64,000 bases of DNA from Pseudomonas oryzihabitans (GCF_007665395.1 NZ_VDND01000008.1:124001-188000), one strand, 5' to 3'. Shown: positions 52,233 to 62,841, counted from the first letter of the stretch. Notes: a model not told the origin generated them from the letters alone. Numbers and translations: made by a program.

Positions 52233-53549
52233 ATGACCTTTGCCGACCTCGGCCTCATCGAGCCGCTGCTGAGCGCCCTCACCGCGCTGGAACACAGCAC
52301 CCCCACTCCCATCCAGCGCCAGGCGATCCCCGCGGTGCTCGCCGGTCGCGACCTGCTGGCCGCCGCCCAGACCGGCACCGGCAAGACCGGCGCCTTCGGC
52401 CTGCCGCTGCTGCAGCGGCTGGTGCAGGAAGGGCCGGCGGTTGCGCCCAACCATATCCGTGCGCTGATCCTGACGCCCACCCGCGAACTGGCCGAGCAGG
52501 TCCATGCCAGCCTGCGCGACTACGCCCAGGAGCTGCCGCTGCGCACCGCGGTGGCCTATGGCGGCGTCAGCATCAATCCGCAGATGATGAAGCTGCGCAA
52601 GGGTGTGGACGTGCTGGTGGCGACCCCGGGGCGCCTGCTCGACCTGTTCAGCCAGAACGCCGTGCGCTTCGACCAGGTGCAGGTGCTGGTGCTCGACGAA
52701 GCCGATCGCATGCTCGACCTGGGCTTTTCCCGGCAACTGGGCGAACTGTTCGTCATGCTGCCGCGCAAGCGCCAGACCCTGCTGTTCTCGGCGACCTTCT
52801 CCGACGCCGTGCGCCAGCTGGCCGCCCCGGTGCTGCGCGATCCCCAGACTATCGACGTCAGTCCGCGCAACACCGCCGCGGTCACCGTCAAGCAGTGGGT
52901 GATACCGGTGGACAAGAAGCGCAAGACCGAGCTCTTCCTGCACCTCTATCGCAGCGGACGCCGCCAGCAGGTGCTGGTGTTCGCCAAGACCCGCAAGGGC
53001 GTGGAGCAACTGGTGGAGGCGCTGCAGGCCGAAGGCCTGGCGGCGGAATCCATCCATGGCGACAAGCCCCAGCCCGCGCGGCTGCGCGCCCTCGCCCGCT
53101 TCAAGGCCGGCGAGGCGGACATCCTGGTGGCCACCGACGTGGCCGCCCGCGGCCTGGACATCCAGGACCTGCCGTTGGTGGTCAACCTGGACCTGCCCAT
53201 CGTCGCCGAGGACTATGTCCACCGCATCGGCCGCACCGGGCGCGCCGGCAACCAGGGCCAGGCGGTGTCGTTGGTGTGCGCCGATGAAGTCGAGCAGCTG
53301 GCGGCCATCGAGACGCTGATTGGCCAGGTCTTGCAGCGCCGCGACGAGCCGGATTTCATTCCCGACCACCGCGTTCCGGAAACCCGGCCCAATGGCCTAG
53401 TGGTGAAGAAGCCCAAGAAGCCGAAGAAACCCAAGGTCGGTGCGCCGGTGTCCGACAAGCCGCTGGGTCGCTGGGTGGAAGACGGCAAGCCCAAGGTCAA
53501 GTCGGTGCGCAAGTCGCCCGGTTTCGGCAAGCCGCGCAGCAAATCCTAG
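52233..53549 (+). CDS. rhlE: DEAD-box RNA helicase, RhlE-like
   Basis: The 438-residue protein has all core motifs: Q motif (TPTPIQRQAIP), AQTGTGKT, PTRELAEQV, DEADRMLDLGF, SATF, and HRIGRTGRAG, followed by a short basic Lys/Pro-rich tail (KKPKKPKKPK). Order and length fit RhlE-type helicases involved in rRNA maturation and RNA decay. The short tail leaves other paralogues possible. ATG 52233. Confidence 0.9.
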   Translation: MTFADLGLIEPLLSALTALEHSTPTPIQRQAIPAVLAGRDLLAAAQTGTGKTGAFGLPLLQRLVQEGPAVAPNHIRALILTPTRELAEQVHASLRDYAQELPLRTAVAYGGVSINPQMMKLRKGVDVLVATPGRLLDLFSQNAVRFDQVQVLVLDEADRMLDLGFSRQLGELFVMLPRKRQTLLFSATFSDAVRQLAAPVLRDPQTIDVSPRNTAAVTVKQWVIPVDKKRKTELFLHLYRSGRRQQVLVFAKTRKGVEQLVEALQAEGLAAESIHGDKPQPARLRALARFKAGEADILVATDVAARGLDIQDLPLVVNLDLPIVAEDYVHRIGRTGRAGNQGQAVSLVCADEVEQLAAIETLIGQVLQRRDEPDFIPDHRVPETRPNGLVVKKPKKPKKPKVGAPVSDKPLGRWVEDGKPKVKSVRKSPGFGKPRSKS

Positions 53550-53614
53550 GATCGGAGCGGTGCGAGCGGCGCAGCGACGGTGGAGGGATGATCGCGGCCA
53601 TGGCTGCGATAGAC

Positions 53615-53712
53615 CGTAGGTTGGGCTGAGACGGCTTCATCGTCGAAGCCCAACATTGCCAGCCCGCTTAGGTAAGCCCTGTTGGGCTTCGCTGCGCTCA
53701 ACCCAACCTACG
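53615..53712. repeat. Nested palindrome unit 1, about 98 bp
   Basis: Outer arms CGTAGGTTGGGCTGAG and CTCAACCCAACCTACG, inner arms GAAGCCCAAC and GTTGGGCTTC. No reading frame. Preceded by REP-like GCGGCCATGGCTGCGAT. It lies in the gene-free stretch 53550-54106. Confidence 0.85.
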
Positions 53713-53737
53713 ATGGCTACGCCACATCCCGTCGCCT

Positions 53738-53759
53738 GGAAAACCGCGCAACGTTTTCC
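53738..53759. repeat. GGAAAAC/GTTTTCC hairpin
   Basis: GGAAAAC-N8-GTTTTCC inside GTCGCCTGGAAAACCGCGCA. Same motif at 54021-54042 and, in variant form, at 17484-17505 and 17660-17681. Confidence 0.85.
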
Positions 53760-53887
53760 GGGGAGTAGTTGCTCCGGGCACCAGGGGCAGGCGTGGACAA
53801 GGCTGCGCCGTTGTCCACCCTACGATGCTGAAAAAGCGGACACTGTTTAGGAGCAGCTGTCTTATCGCAGCCATGGCCGCGATAGAC

Positions 53888-53998
53888 CGTAGGTTGGGTT
53901 GAGGGTTGAGGGTTGAGGGTTGAGCGCAGCGAAGCCCAACAAACGTGGCGCAGGCCATGTTGGGCTTCGACGATAGAGCCGTCTCAACCCAACCTACG
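53888..53998. repeat. Nested palindrome unit 2, about 111 bp, inverted relative to unit 1
   Basis: Outer arms CGTAGGTTGGGTTGAG and CTCAACCCAACCTACG; inner GAAGCCCAAC and GTTGGGCTTC. The segment ending CGACGATAGAGCCGT is the reverse complement of the start of unit 1 with small changes, so the two are inverted copies. Contains a GGGTTGA tandem array, 4 units at 53896-53923. Confidence 0.85.
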
Positions 53999-54020
53999 GG
54001 GGCACGTAGTCCCGTCGCCC

Positions 54021-54042
54021 GGAAAACCGCGCAGCGTTTTCC
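54021..54042. repeat. GGAAAAC/GTTTTCC hairpin, second copy
   Basis: GGAAAAC-N8-GTTTTCC, followed by CGGGGATGG. With the preceding elements it explains most of the noncoding stretch 53550-54106; the remainder shows no gene. Confidence 0.85.
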
Positions 54043-54106
54043 GGGGATGGTGGACCAGGCCAGACCAGGCGGATGACGCAGAACCGTCATCCACCTGATC
54101 TCAGCC

Positions 54107-55491
<1,385 letters not shown>

Positions 55492-55492
<1 letters not shown>

Positions 55493-57180
55493 CATTGCCC
55501 CCAGGAGTCGCGCAGGGTCACGGTACGGTTGAACACCGGCTTGCCCAGTGCCGAGTCCTTGAGGTCGACGCAGAAGTAGCCCTCGCGCTCGAACTGGAAG
55601 CGGTCTTCCGCCTGGGCCTGGGTCAGCGACGGCTCGGCGCGGCAGCCCTGGAGCACCACCAGGGACTCGGGATTGATGTTGTCGAGGAAGCTGCCACCCT
55701 CTTCGCTCTTCTCCGGCTGCGGCGAACGGAACAGGCGATCGTAGAGGCGCACCTCGCACTCCACGCTGCCTTCGGCCGGCACCCAGTGGATCACGCCCTT
55801 GACCTTGCGGCCCTCGGGATTCTTGCCCAGGGTGTCCGAATCGTAGCTGCAGCGCAGTTCGACGACGTTGCCGTCGGCATCCTTGATCGCCTCGTCGGCG
55901 CGGATCACGTAGCTGCCGCGCAGGCGCACCTCGCCACCCGGCTCCAGGCGCTTGTAGCCCTTGGGCGGATTCTCTTCGTAGTCACCCTGGTCGATGTACA
56001 GCTCGCGGGTGAAGGGCAGCTGCCGCACGCCCAGGTCCTGCTTGGGATGCCGCGCCAGCTCCAGGTTTTCCACCTGGCCCTCGGGGTAGTTGGTGATCAC
56101 CACCTTGAGCGGTTTGAGCACGCACATGGCGCGCGGGGCGTTCTGGTCCAGGTCCTCGCGGATGGCGAATTCCAGCATGGCCACGTCGACCACGCCGTTG
56201 GAGCGGGTCACGCCGATCATCTCGCAGAAGTTGCGGATGGCGGCCGGGGTGTAGCCGCGACGGCGATAGCCCGACAGCGTCGACATACGCGGATCGTCCC
56301 AGCCATGCACATGGCCTTCGTCCACCAGCTGCTTGAGCTTGCGCTTGCTGGTGACGGTGTAATTCAGGTTGAGGCGGGCGAATTCGTACTGGCGCGGCTG
56401 AGCCGGCACCGGCAGATGGGCCAGGAACCACTCGTACAGCGGCCGATGATCCTCGAACTCCAGAGTGCAGATGGAGTGGGTCACGCCTTCCAGGGCATCG
56501 GACTGGCCATGGGTGAAGTCATAGCTCGGATAGATGCACCAGGCATCGCCGGTCTGGTGGTGATGGGCATGGCGGATGCGATAGAGGATGGGATCGCGCA
56601 GGTTCATGTTGGGCGAGGCCATGTCGATCTTGGCGCGCAGCACCTTCTCGCCATCCTTGAATTCGCCGGCCTTCATGCGGGCGAACAGGTCCAGGTTCTC
56701 GGCCACCGAACGGTCGCGGAAGGGGCTGTTGCGACCCGGCTCGGTGAGGCTGCCGCGGTATTCGCGGGCCTGCTCGGGGGTGAGGTCGCAGACATAGGCC
56801 AGGCCCTGCTCGATCAGGTTCACCGCCCAGGCGTAGAGCTGGTCGAAGTAGCCGGAGGCGTAGCGCACCTCGCCGGCCCAGTCGAAGCCCAGCCAGTGCA
56901 CGTCGCTCTTGATGGCGTCGATGTATTCCTGGTCTTCCTTGGCCGGGTTGGTGTCGTCGAAGCGCAGATGGCAGTCGCCGCCGAATTCCTTGGCCAGGCC
57001 GAAGTTGACGCAGATCGACTTGGCGTGGCCGATGTGCAGGTAGCCATTGGGCTCCGGGGGGAAACGGGTGACGATCTTGGCCTGCTTGCCGGCGTCCAGG
57101 TCGGCCTGGACGATCTGCCGCAGGAAATGCGCGGGGGCGGCTTTGGCGGCGGTGGACGAGTCGGAAGTCGGCTTGCTCAT
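55492..57180 (-). CDS. glnS: Glutamine--tRNA ligase GlnS
   Basis: Class I synthetase charging tRNA-Gln. The 562-residue protein has FPPEPNGYLHIGHAKSI, DDTNPAKEDQEY, and the KMSKS-like VTSKRKLKQLV. Start ATG 57180 (MSKPTSDSST) fits the family; an upstream open start is not needed. The stop overlaps the cysS start, so the two synthetases are translationally coupled. Confidence 0.97.
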
Positions 57181-57326
57181 GGGATCCTTAACTGGGCAGA
57201 CGCACGGCCAGGGTAGGCCGGGCAAAGGTAAACCCGTATCATAGCCCAACCCGTCAAGTCCCGGCGAAACCCTTGAGGCCCTCGCCGGGTCTGGATGCTG
57301 TCCCCCTTAGCTACGGATTCGCTGCC

Positions 57327-57821
57327 ATGATCAAGCTGCACACCAACCACGGCGTCATCACCCTGGAACTCTTCGAGGACAAGGCGCCGGAAACCGCGGC
57401 CAACTTCAAGGAATACGTCAAGAGCGGTCACTACGACGGCACCATCTTCCACCGTGTGATCAGCAACTTCATGGTCCAGGGCGGTGGTTTCGAGCCGGGC
57501 ATGAAGCAGAAGCCGACCCGCGCCCCGATCAAGAACGAAGCCAACAACGGCGTTTCCAACGCCATCGGCACCGTCGCCATGGCCCGCACCATGGACCCGC
57601 ACTCCGCCTCGGCGCAGTTCTTCATCAACGTGTCCGACAACACCTTCCTCAACCACACCGCGCCCACCAGCCAGGGCTGGGGCTATGCAGTGTTCGGCAA
57701 GGTGGTCGAGGGCATGGACGTGGTCAACGCCATCAAGGGCGTCGCCACCACCAGCAAGGCCGGTCACCAGGACGTGCCGAGCGAAGACGTGATCATCGAG
57801 AAGGCCGAGATCGTCGAGTGA
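57327..57821 (+). CDS. ppiB: Peptidyl-prolyl cis-trans isomerase B (cytoplasmic cyclophilin)
   Basis: The 164-residue cyclophilin has catalytic-site segments FHRVISNFMVQGGGF and HSASAQFFINVSDN, and no signal peptide, so it is the cytoplasmic form. ATG 57327 gives the family length. The stop overlaps the lpxH GTG start (GTGA). Divergent from glnS. Confidence 0.96.
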   Translation: MIKLHTNHGVITLELFEDKAPETAANFKEYVKSGHYDGTIFHRVISNFMVQGGGFEPGMKQKPTRAPIKNEANNGVSNAIGTVAMARTMDPHSASAQFFINVSDNTFLNHTAPTSQGWGYAVFGKVVEGMDVVNAIKGVATTSKAGHQDVPSEDVIIEKAEIVE

Positions 57822-58546
57822 TTTTACTGGTCTCCGACCTGCATCTCGAACCGCAACGCCCGGACCTGGTCCGGGCGTTTTTGCATCTCCTCGAAACCCG
57901 TGCCCGCGGTGCCGAGGCCCTGTACATCCTTGGCGATCTGTTCGAAGCCTGGATCGGCGACGACGCCATGGGCGCCTTCGAGCAGGAAATCGCCACCGCC
58001 CTGCGCCAGCTGGCCGACAGCGGTACGGCCGTCTACCTGATGCATGGCAATCGCGACTTCCTCATCGGCAAGGCCTTTTGTCGCCAGGCCGGCTGCCGTT
58101 TGCTGCCGGATCGCCATATCGCCGACTTCCACGGCCGCCGCGTGCTGCTGATGCACGGCGATACCCTCTGCACCCGCGACGAGGGCTACCAGAAGCTGCG
58201 CCGCATCCTACGCAACCCCCTCACCCTCTTCGTCCTGCGCCACCTGCCCCTGGCCAGCCGCCAGCAGCTGGCACGCAAGCTGCGCAGCGAGAGTCGCCAG
58301 CAGACCCGCGCCAAGGCCATGGACATCACCGACGTGACCGAGGCGGAGGTGGAACGGGAGATGCGCACTGCCCGGGTAACGACCCTGGTGCACGGCCATA
58401 CCCACCGACCCGCCTGGCATGAGCTGCTGCTCGATGGCCAGCCGGCCGAACGTATCGTGCTGGGGGATTGGGACGCCCGAGGCTGGGTACTGGAAGCCAG
58501 CGAAGCGGGTCTGGTCCAGACGGACTTCACCCTCGACGAACGGTAA
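57818..58546 (+). CDS. lpxH: UDP-2,3-diacylglucosamine diphosphatase LpxH
   Basis: Mn-dependent pyrophosphatase that forms lipid X in lipid A synthesis, at the inner membrane. The 242-residue protein has the metal motifs SDLHL, GDLFEAWIGDD, HGNRDFL, LMHGDTLCT and VHGHTHRP. Start GTG 57818 overlaps the ppiB stop. Confidence 0.96.
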   Translation: MILLVSDLHLEPQRPDLVRAFLHLLETRARGAEALYILGDLFEAWIGDDAMGAFEQEIATALRQLADSGTAVYLMHGNRDFLIGKAFCRQAGCRLLPDRHIADFHGRRVLLMHGDTLCTRDEGYQKLRRILRNPLTLFVLRHLPLASRQQLARKLRSESRQQTRAKAMDITDVTEAEVEREMRTARVTTLVHGHTHRPAWHELLLDGQPAERIVLGDWDARGWVLEASEAGLVQTDFTLDER

Positions 58547-58730
58547 CCGGACGCCCCGACGAACTCAGCCGCAAGGACCCAGGGCCTTGGCGAGCAAGGA
58601 TTTTTCCGCATACGACGCCAAGGCGCCTGGGCACCCCTGCGACCGATCGTCACATGCCGACTACAGAAATCCATCCAGGCGACCGATGACGAGGGTGTCA
58701 GGAGCTGTAACCCTCTCGCGGAGACCGCCT

Positions 58731-59543
58731 ATGCAACTCGACACCCTCTTTGCCCAGCTGCACAACCTGCCCAACGTCCCCGAAGTGGCGCAGGCGCTGA
58801 TCCAGCAATTCGACGACCCCAACACCAGCATCGAAACCCTGTCGCGCACCGTGGCCCGGGATCCGGTCATCGCGGCCAAGGTCTTGCGCCTGGCCAACTC
58901 GGCACGCTTTCGCGGTGCCCGCGAATCCACCAGCATCGAAGACGCCGCCCTGCGCCTGGGCTTCAACACCCTGCGCACCCTGGTCCTGGCCTCGGCCTTC
59001 GCCAGCGGCTTCAAGGCCGCGCCCGGCTTCGACCTGCAAGCCTTCTGGTACAACAGCTTCCTGGTCGCCAGCCTATGCAAGCCGCTGGCCAAGCAGGCCG
59101 GCCTGGACCAGGAAACCGCCTTCACCTGCGGCATGCTCCACGACATCGGCGAATTGCTGATCCAGAGCGGCGCGCCCGAGCTGGCACCGAGCCTGGCCGG
59201 GCGTGCCACCGCCAGCAGCCATCGTGCCGCCGACGAGACCCTGCAGCTGGGCTTCGGTTATCCGGAAGTGGGCGCCGAACTCGCCCGCCGCTGGCAACTG
59301 CCCCAGGTGCTGCGCGACGCCATCGCCTTCCAGGCGCGCCCGCTGCAGGCGCCCGAGGACGGTCGCTATGCCTTGATCGTGGCCCAGGCGGTCGCCGTGG
59401 CCGAAGTACTGCTGGAAAACGCCGGCGACAGCAAGGTGCTGGACCTGAGCGGGCCGCTGTTCGCCAGCATCGATCTCGAGCAGCTGACGTCGGTACTGCC
59501 CAATGCCCGGGACACGGCGGCGACCTTCAGCCAGGCCGCCTGA
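58731..59543 (+). CDS. HDOD-domain protein
   Basis: The 270-residue protein is a single HDOD domain (related to HD hydrolases but usually without catalytic residues): LPNVPEVAQALIQQFDD, DPVIAAKVLRLANSARF, ALRLGFNTLRTLVLASAF, CGMLHDIGELLI, FGYPEVGAELARRW. HDOD proteins act in signalling and cell-cycle or virulence control by protein contact. ATG 58731 with GCGGAGA upstream. No second domain. The 184 bp before it hold no clear gene. Confidence 0.9.
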   Translation: MQLDTLFAQLHNLPNVPEVAQALIQQFDDPNTSIETLSRTVARDPVIAAKVLRLANSARFRGARESTSIEDAALRLGFNTLRTLVLASAFASGFKAAPGFDLQAFWYNSFLVASLCKPLAKQAGLDQETAFTCGMLHDIGELLIQSGAPELAPSLAGRATASSHRAADETLQLGFGYPEVGAELARRWQLPQVLRDAIAFQARPLQAPEDGRYALIVAQAVAVAEVLLENAGDSKVLDLSGPLFASIDLEQLTSVLPNARDTAATFSQAA

Positions 59544-59572
59544 GCCTGCCGTGCACCAGCAAATCGCAGGCA

Positions 59573-59604
59573 AGAAAAAACCCCTGGAGCTAAGCTCTCA
59601 GGGG
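59573..59604 (-). terminator. Rho-independent terminator of tRNA-Ser
   Basis: On the minus strand: AACCCCTGAGAGC-TTA-GCTCCAGGGGTT followed by TTTTCTTG, 13 nt after the tRNA. It may also end the HDOD transcript on the plus strand. Confidence 0.85.
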
Positions 59605-59616
59605 TTCTCTCAGATC

Positions 59617-59706
59617 TGGCGGTGAGGGAGGGATTCGAACCCTCGATAAGATTTCTCCTATACACACTTTCCAGGCGTGCTCCTTCAACCGCTCGGACAC
59701 CTCACC
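59617..59706 (-). tRNA. tRNA-Ser (GGA)
   Basis: A 90-nt class II tRNA with acceptor GGTGAGG/CCTCACC, anticodon GGA in CTGGAAA, a long variable arm and T-loop GGTTCGAATCC. CCA is encoded. Confidence 0.97.
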
Positions 59707-59747
59707 AGATTTGCTCGGCATCTGCGTCTGCATCACCGAGGCGCGCA

Positions 59748-59776
59748 ACTATAGGCAAAGGTGATTTCGATGGCAA
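59748..59776 (-). promoter_or_regulatory. Sigma70 promoter of tRNA-Ser
   Basis: Minus strand TTGCCA (59771-59776), 17-bp spacer, TATAGT (59748-59753), then a GC-rich discriminator region (TGCGCGCCTC). Confidence 0.75.
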
Positions 59777-60014
59777 GCTTTTTCTTCAATCGATTCATGC
59801 ATTTGCACGAAGACCCCGGCCAAGGCAGGACCAGCCAGCGTTCACGGGATGACCGGCCGGTCGCCGAAACCCGCTCGCTGACCGCCGGGAACTCCGACCA
59901 ACGGTAGCGTCGTAGGCGAAATCCTAATCTACTGAAAACAAAGGGAAAATCGGGCGGAGCGACACTTCTGATAACCCCTTGGTCAGTCAGCGCCACAAAA
60001 CTGAAATTTATGTT

Positions 60015-60062
60015 CTATAGCTACTGGATAGTGCTCAAGCCTGCGGGTATCACTAGCTATAG
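60015..60062. promoter_or_regulatory. Inverted repeat upstream of a 33-aa ORF
   Basis: CTATAGCTA (60015-60023) and TAGCTATAG (60054-60062), 30 nt apart, in an AT-richer stretch. The gap 59707-60134 holds the tRNA-Ser promoter and this dyad; I see no other feature in it. Confidence 0.45.
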
Positions 60063-60134
60063 GCCACGGTCGCGCGCGTGCATCCCGCCCAAGACGTAAA
60101 GGCTTCAAACAGCTAACAATAAAGGCCCCGAGTC

Positions 60135-60236
60135 ATGTTCAAGAATCCCGTCCCCAAGTGGCGCCAGGCGAGCTTCGTGCTCATCGTCACCACCGTCGTC
60201 CTGGTCATCCCCAACCTGTCCCGCTTCTTCGGCTGA
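60135..60236 (+). CDS. Tiny membrane protein, 33 aa
   Basis: ATG 60135 opens a 33-codon frame: a basic start (MFKNPVPKWRQAS), one hydrophobic helix (FVLIVTTVVLVIPNL) and SRFFG at the end. Amphipathic basic start plus helix suggests an inner-membrane microprotein. The ribosome site is weak (AAAGG about 10 nt upstream). The stop is 2 nt from the Anbu stop on the other strand. Coding status needs proteomic or conservation support. Confidence 0.5.
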   Translation: MFKNPVPKWRQASFVLIVTTVVLVIPNLSRFFG

Positions 60237-60238
60237 GG

Positions 60239-60976
60239 CTAGCGCCAGTAATCGGCGGGGGGTGCCGGCAGGGCCCCCAGCAGGTCACGCAGCCCCTCTC
60301 CCCAGCCCCGTCGCAGGTTCTGGAAGTATTCGTCCTGTTCATCGATCCGATGGCTGCGCACCTGGTCGAGGTGGTCACGGGGATAGACCACCAGATCCAG
60401 GGGCAAGCCCACGGACAGGTTGCTGCGGATGGTCGAATCGAAGGACAGCAGCGCGCAACGCAAGGCCTCCTCGAGCGGCGTGTCGAAGGTCAGGGCGCGG
60501 TCGAGGATGGGCTTGCCGTACTTGCTCTCGCCGATCTGGAAGAACGGCGTGTCTTCGGTGGCGCTGATGAAGTTGCCATGGGGATAGAGATTGAACAGCT
60601 CCGGCTCGGCGCCTTTGATCTGGCCGCCCAGGAGAAAGGAACAACTCAGGTCGAGGCCATGGCCATTGGGCGCATCCTCGGCATCGCGCTGCATGACTTC
60701 CCGCAGGGTCTGGCCGAGCAGCCGGGCGGCGTCGTTGAGCGTCGGTACCCCGTGCAGGTTCTCCCCTTCGCTGTCCAGCCGCTGCCGCAGCAGGCTGATG
60801 ACCGCCTGGGAGGTGGCCAGGTTGCCCGCCGACTGGATGGCGATCAGGCGCTCCCCCGGCACCCTGAACAGGTGCAGCTTGCGGAAGATGGCGATGTTGT
60901 CGACCCCGGCATTGGTGCGGGAATCGGCGACGAACACCAGGCCGTCGTGCAGCTTCATGGCAACGCAGTAGGTCAT
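60239..60976 (-). CDS. Anbu proteasome-type peptidase (HslV-related)
   Basis: The 245-residue protein begins MTYCVAMKLHDGLVFVADSRTNAG: after Met removal Thr2 would be the N-terminal nucleophile, and DSRTNAG matches the Anbu ('ancestral beta subunit') branch of the Ntn-hydrolase proteasome family. A long C-terminal part (NLYPHGNFISATEDTPFFQIGESKYGK) is also typical. Anbu forms open-ring oligomers; its substrate is unknown. ATG 60976 with CGAGG upstream. It is the last gene of a minus-strand cluster that matches known Anbu operons; a hairpin with T-run lies just upstream. Confidence 0.93.
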   Translation of the reverse strand: MTYCVAMKLHDGLVFVADSRTNAGVDNIAIFRKLHLFRVPGERLIAIQSAGNLATSQAVISLLRQRLDSEGENLHGVPTLNDAARLLGQTLREVMQRDAEDAPNGHGLDLSCSFLLGGQIKGAEPELFNLYPHGNFISATEDTPFFQIGESKYGKPILDRALTFDTPLEEALRCALLSFDSTIRSNLSVGLPLDLVVYPRDHLDQVRSHRIDEQDEYFQNLRRGWGEGLRDLLGALPAPPADYWR

Positions 60977-61036
60977 GCGAACCTCGGGTGATGGGTCGGG
61001 CTTGGCCGCGACGACTGGCCGCGGCCGGCACGGAGG

Positions 61037-61063
61037 CAAAAAGAAAAGACGGCCACTGGCCGC
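61037..61063 (-). terminator. Internal terminator between transglutaminase and Anbu genes
   Basis: Minus strand CGGCC-AGT-GGCCG followed by TCTTTTCTTTTTG, in the 111-nt gap before Anbu. It would reduce transcription of Anbu relative to the upstream genes unless read through. Confidence 0.7.
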
Positions 61064-61087
61064 CTCTTCATCCGCGTCCGGCTCGGC

Positions 61088-61891
61088 TCATTGTTGCTGT
61101 TGCTGGACCTGCTGCAAAGGCTCGACCAGCACCTTGGCCTCCATCTGCTCCACGCCGCCACCGCGGCGCATGCCGCGCACCGGGCAGGCGTCGAGGTAGT
61201 CGAGGCCGATCGCCAGGCGCAGGTGCCGCTCCGGACGGGCCAGGCGGTTGGTCACGTCGTAGCTGTACCAGGCACCGTCGTGCCAGGCTTCGGCCCAGGC
61301 ATGGCTGGAGAGGTGGGCGCTGTCGTCGGTGCACAGATAGCCGGAGACGTAGCGGGCCGGGATGCCCAGGCTGCGGGCGCAGGCCAGGAAGGCATGGGCA
61401 TGGTCCTGGCAGACCCCGGCGCCCTTGGCGAAGGCCTGGGCGGCGTTGCCGTCCACCTCGGTGGATCCGGGGATATAGGCCATCCGCTCGTGCAGGCGCT
61501 CCATGAGCTGGATGAGGGTGGCGCGATCCCGCTGGCCATCGCAGACGTCACGGGCGAAATCGGCCAGGGCCGCGTCGGCCTCGGTCAGCCGGGTCTGGCG
61601 CAGGAAGGGAAAGGGCGAGGCCTGGCAGGGCTCGGCCTCGAAGTCCTCGTCGATCTCCACCTGGCCGCTGGCGGTGATGGTGATGGCGTCGTGCGGGGTG
61701 TCCAGGGTCAGCACATGCAGGATGTTGCCGAAGGGATCGCGCTGGGCACGCGCCGGGCGCGGCAGCGACAGCTTCCAGTCCAGGATCGTCTGGCGGGCGT
61801 CGCCCTGGGGGGTGAGCCGCAGGTACTGGATGCTGGCCCGGACCTGGTCGGCATAGCGATACAGGGTTTCGTGATGGATCGCGAGTCTCAT
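61088..61891 (-). CDS. Transglutaminase-like protease, Anbu operon
   Basis: The 267-residue protein has a catalytic-triad layout of the transglutaminase/cysteine-protease superfamily: Cys in GAGVCQDHAH, His in SSHAWAEAW, Asp in YSYDVTN. An N-terminal domain (RLAIHHETLYRYADQVRASI) is typical of the Bact_transglu_N family. No signal peptide. Start overlaps the alpha-E stop by 4 nt. In Anbu clusters this protein is expected to act with the ATP-grasp and alpha-E proteins on a peptide-like product. Confidence 0.93.
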   Translation of the reverse strand: MRLAIHHETLYRYADQVRASIQYLRLTPQGDARQTILDWKLSLPRPARAQRDPFGNILHVLTLDTPHDAITITASGQVEIDEDFEAEPCQASPFPFLRQTRLTEADAALADFARDVCDGQRDRATLIQLMERLHERMAYIPGSTEVDGNAAQAFAKGAGVCQDHAHAFLACARSLGIPARYVSGYLCTDDSAHLSSHAWAEAWHDGAWYSYDVTNRLARPERHLRLAIGLDYLDACPVRGMRRGGGVEQMEAKVLVEPLQQVQQQQQ

Positions 61892-62841
61892 ACGGTCTCC
61901 AGGTAAGCGGTATTGATGGCGCTGCCGAGCTGGCGGATATGGACGATGAAGTCACCGATCCAGGGATGCAGGCCTTCGCCCAGCACCTCGTCGATGCTGG
62001 TGTAGCGCAGCCGGGCTTCGAGGCCGGCTGCCAGGCGCTTGGCCTCGCGACCGTTCTCGCCCGGCAGGCCGGCCAGCACCCGGTGCAACTCGATCACGCA
62101 GGACAGCAGCGAGCGCGGCAGGTCTTCCTTGAGCAACAGCAATTCGGCGCCGTTGCGCACGTTCAAGGCATCGCGATAGAGCTCGGTGTAGGCCTCGAAG
62201 GCGCTCAGGGCGCGCAGCAGGGCGCTCCACTGGTAGAAGCCGCGGGCGGAGGAGTCGCTGATGGCCTCGGCCTCCTCCTCGCCCAGCACCTGGTAGCGGG
62301 CATCGAGCATGCGCAGGGTGTTGTCGGCGCGCTCGACGAAGGTGCCCAGCCGGATGAAGCGGTAGGCGTCGTTCCTCATGATGGTGCCGACGGTGGCCCC
62401 GCGGAACAGGTGGGATCTTTCCTTGACCCATTCGCAGAAGCGGCTGATGCCGAAGCGGATTAGGCCCGTGACGGCGATCTCGCGCATCTCCAGCCAGGTG
62501 GAGTTGACGTTTTCCCACATGTCGGCGGTGATGCGCCCTCGCACGGCGTGGGCGTTGGAACGGGCGGCCTGCAGGCAGCAATAGATGCTGCCGGGGTTGC
62601 GCTCGTCCAGGGCGAAGAAGTGCAGCAGGCGCTCGGGATGCAGGGCGCCGTGCTGCTCGCGGTAATCGTCCAGGGTGCCGGTGATGAGCAGGGGCATGGC
62701 CAGTTCATCCAGCCCACCGCCCTGCCCGCTTTGCGGCATCATCGACAGCGAATAGCTGACGTCCAGCATCCGCGCGAGGTTTTCGGCGCGCTCCAGGTTG
62801 CGGGACATCCAGTACAGATCGGCAGCGGTACGACTCAACAT
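61888..62841 (-). CDS. Alpha-E domain protein, Anbu operon
   Basis: The 317-residue, all-helical protein has the alpha-E family start MLSRTAADLYWMSRNLERAENLARMLD, ERADNTLRMLDARY and SRGF-like FYQWSALLRALSAFEAY. Function unknown; it always travels with the circularly permuted ATP-grasp. ATG 62841 chosen over a longer frame, as it matches the family. A 62-nt gap separates it from the ATP-grasp gene. Confidence 0.93.
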   Translation of the reverse strand: MLSRTAADLYWMSRNLERAENLARMLDVSYSLSMMPQSGQGGGLDELAMPLLITGTLDDYREQHGALHPERLLHFFALDERNPGSIYCCLQAARSNAHAVRGRITADMWENVNSTWLEMREIAVTGLIRFGISRFCEWVKERSHLFRGATVGTIMRNDAYRFIRLGTFVERADNTLRMLDARYQVLGEEEAEAISDSSARGFYQWSALLRALSAFEAYTELYRDALNVRNGAELLLLKEDLPRSLLSCVIELHRVLAGLPGENGREAKRLAAGLEARLRYTSIDEVLGEGLHPWIGDFIVHIRQLGSAINTAYLETV

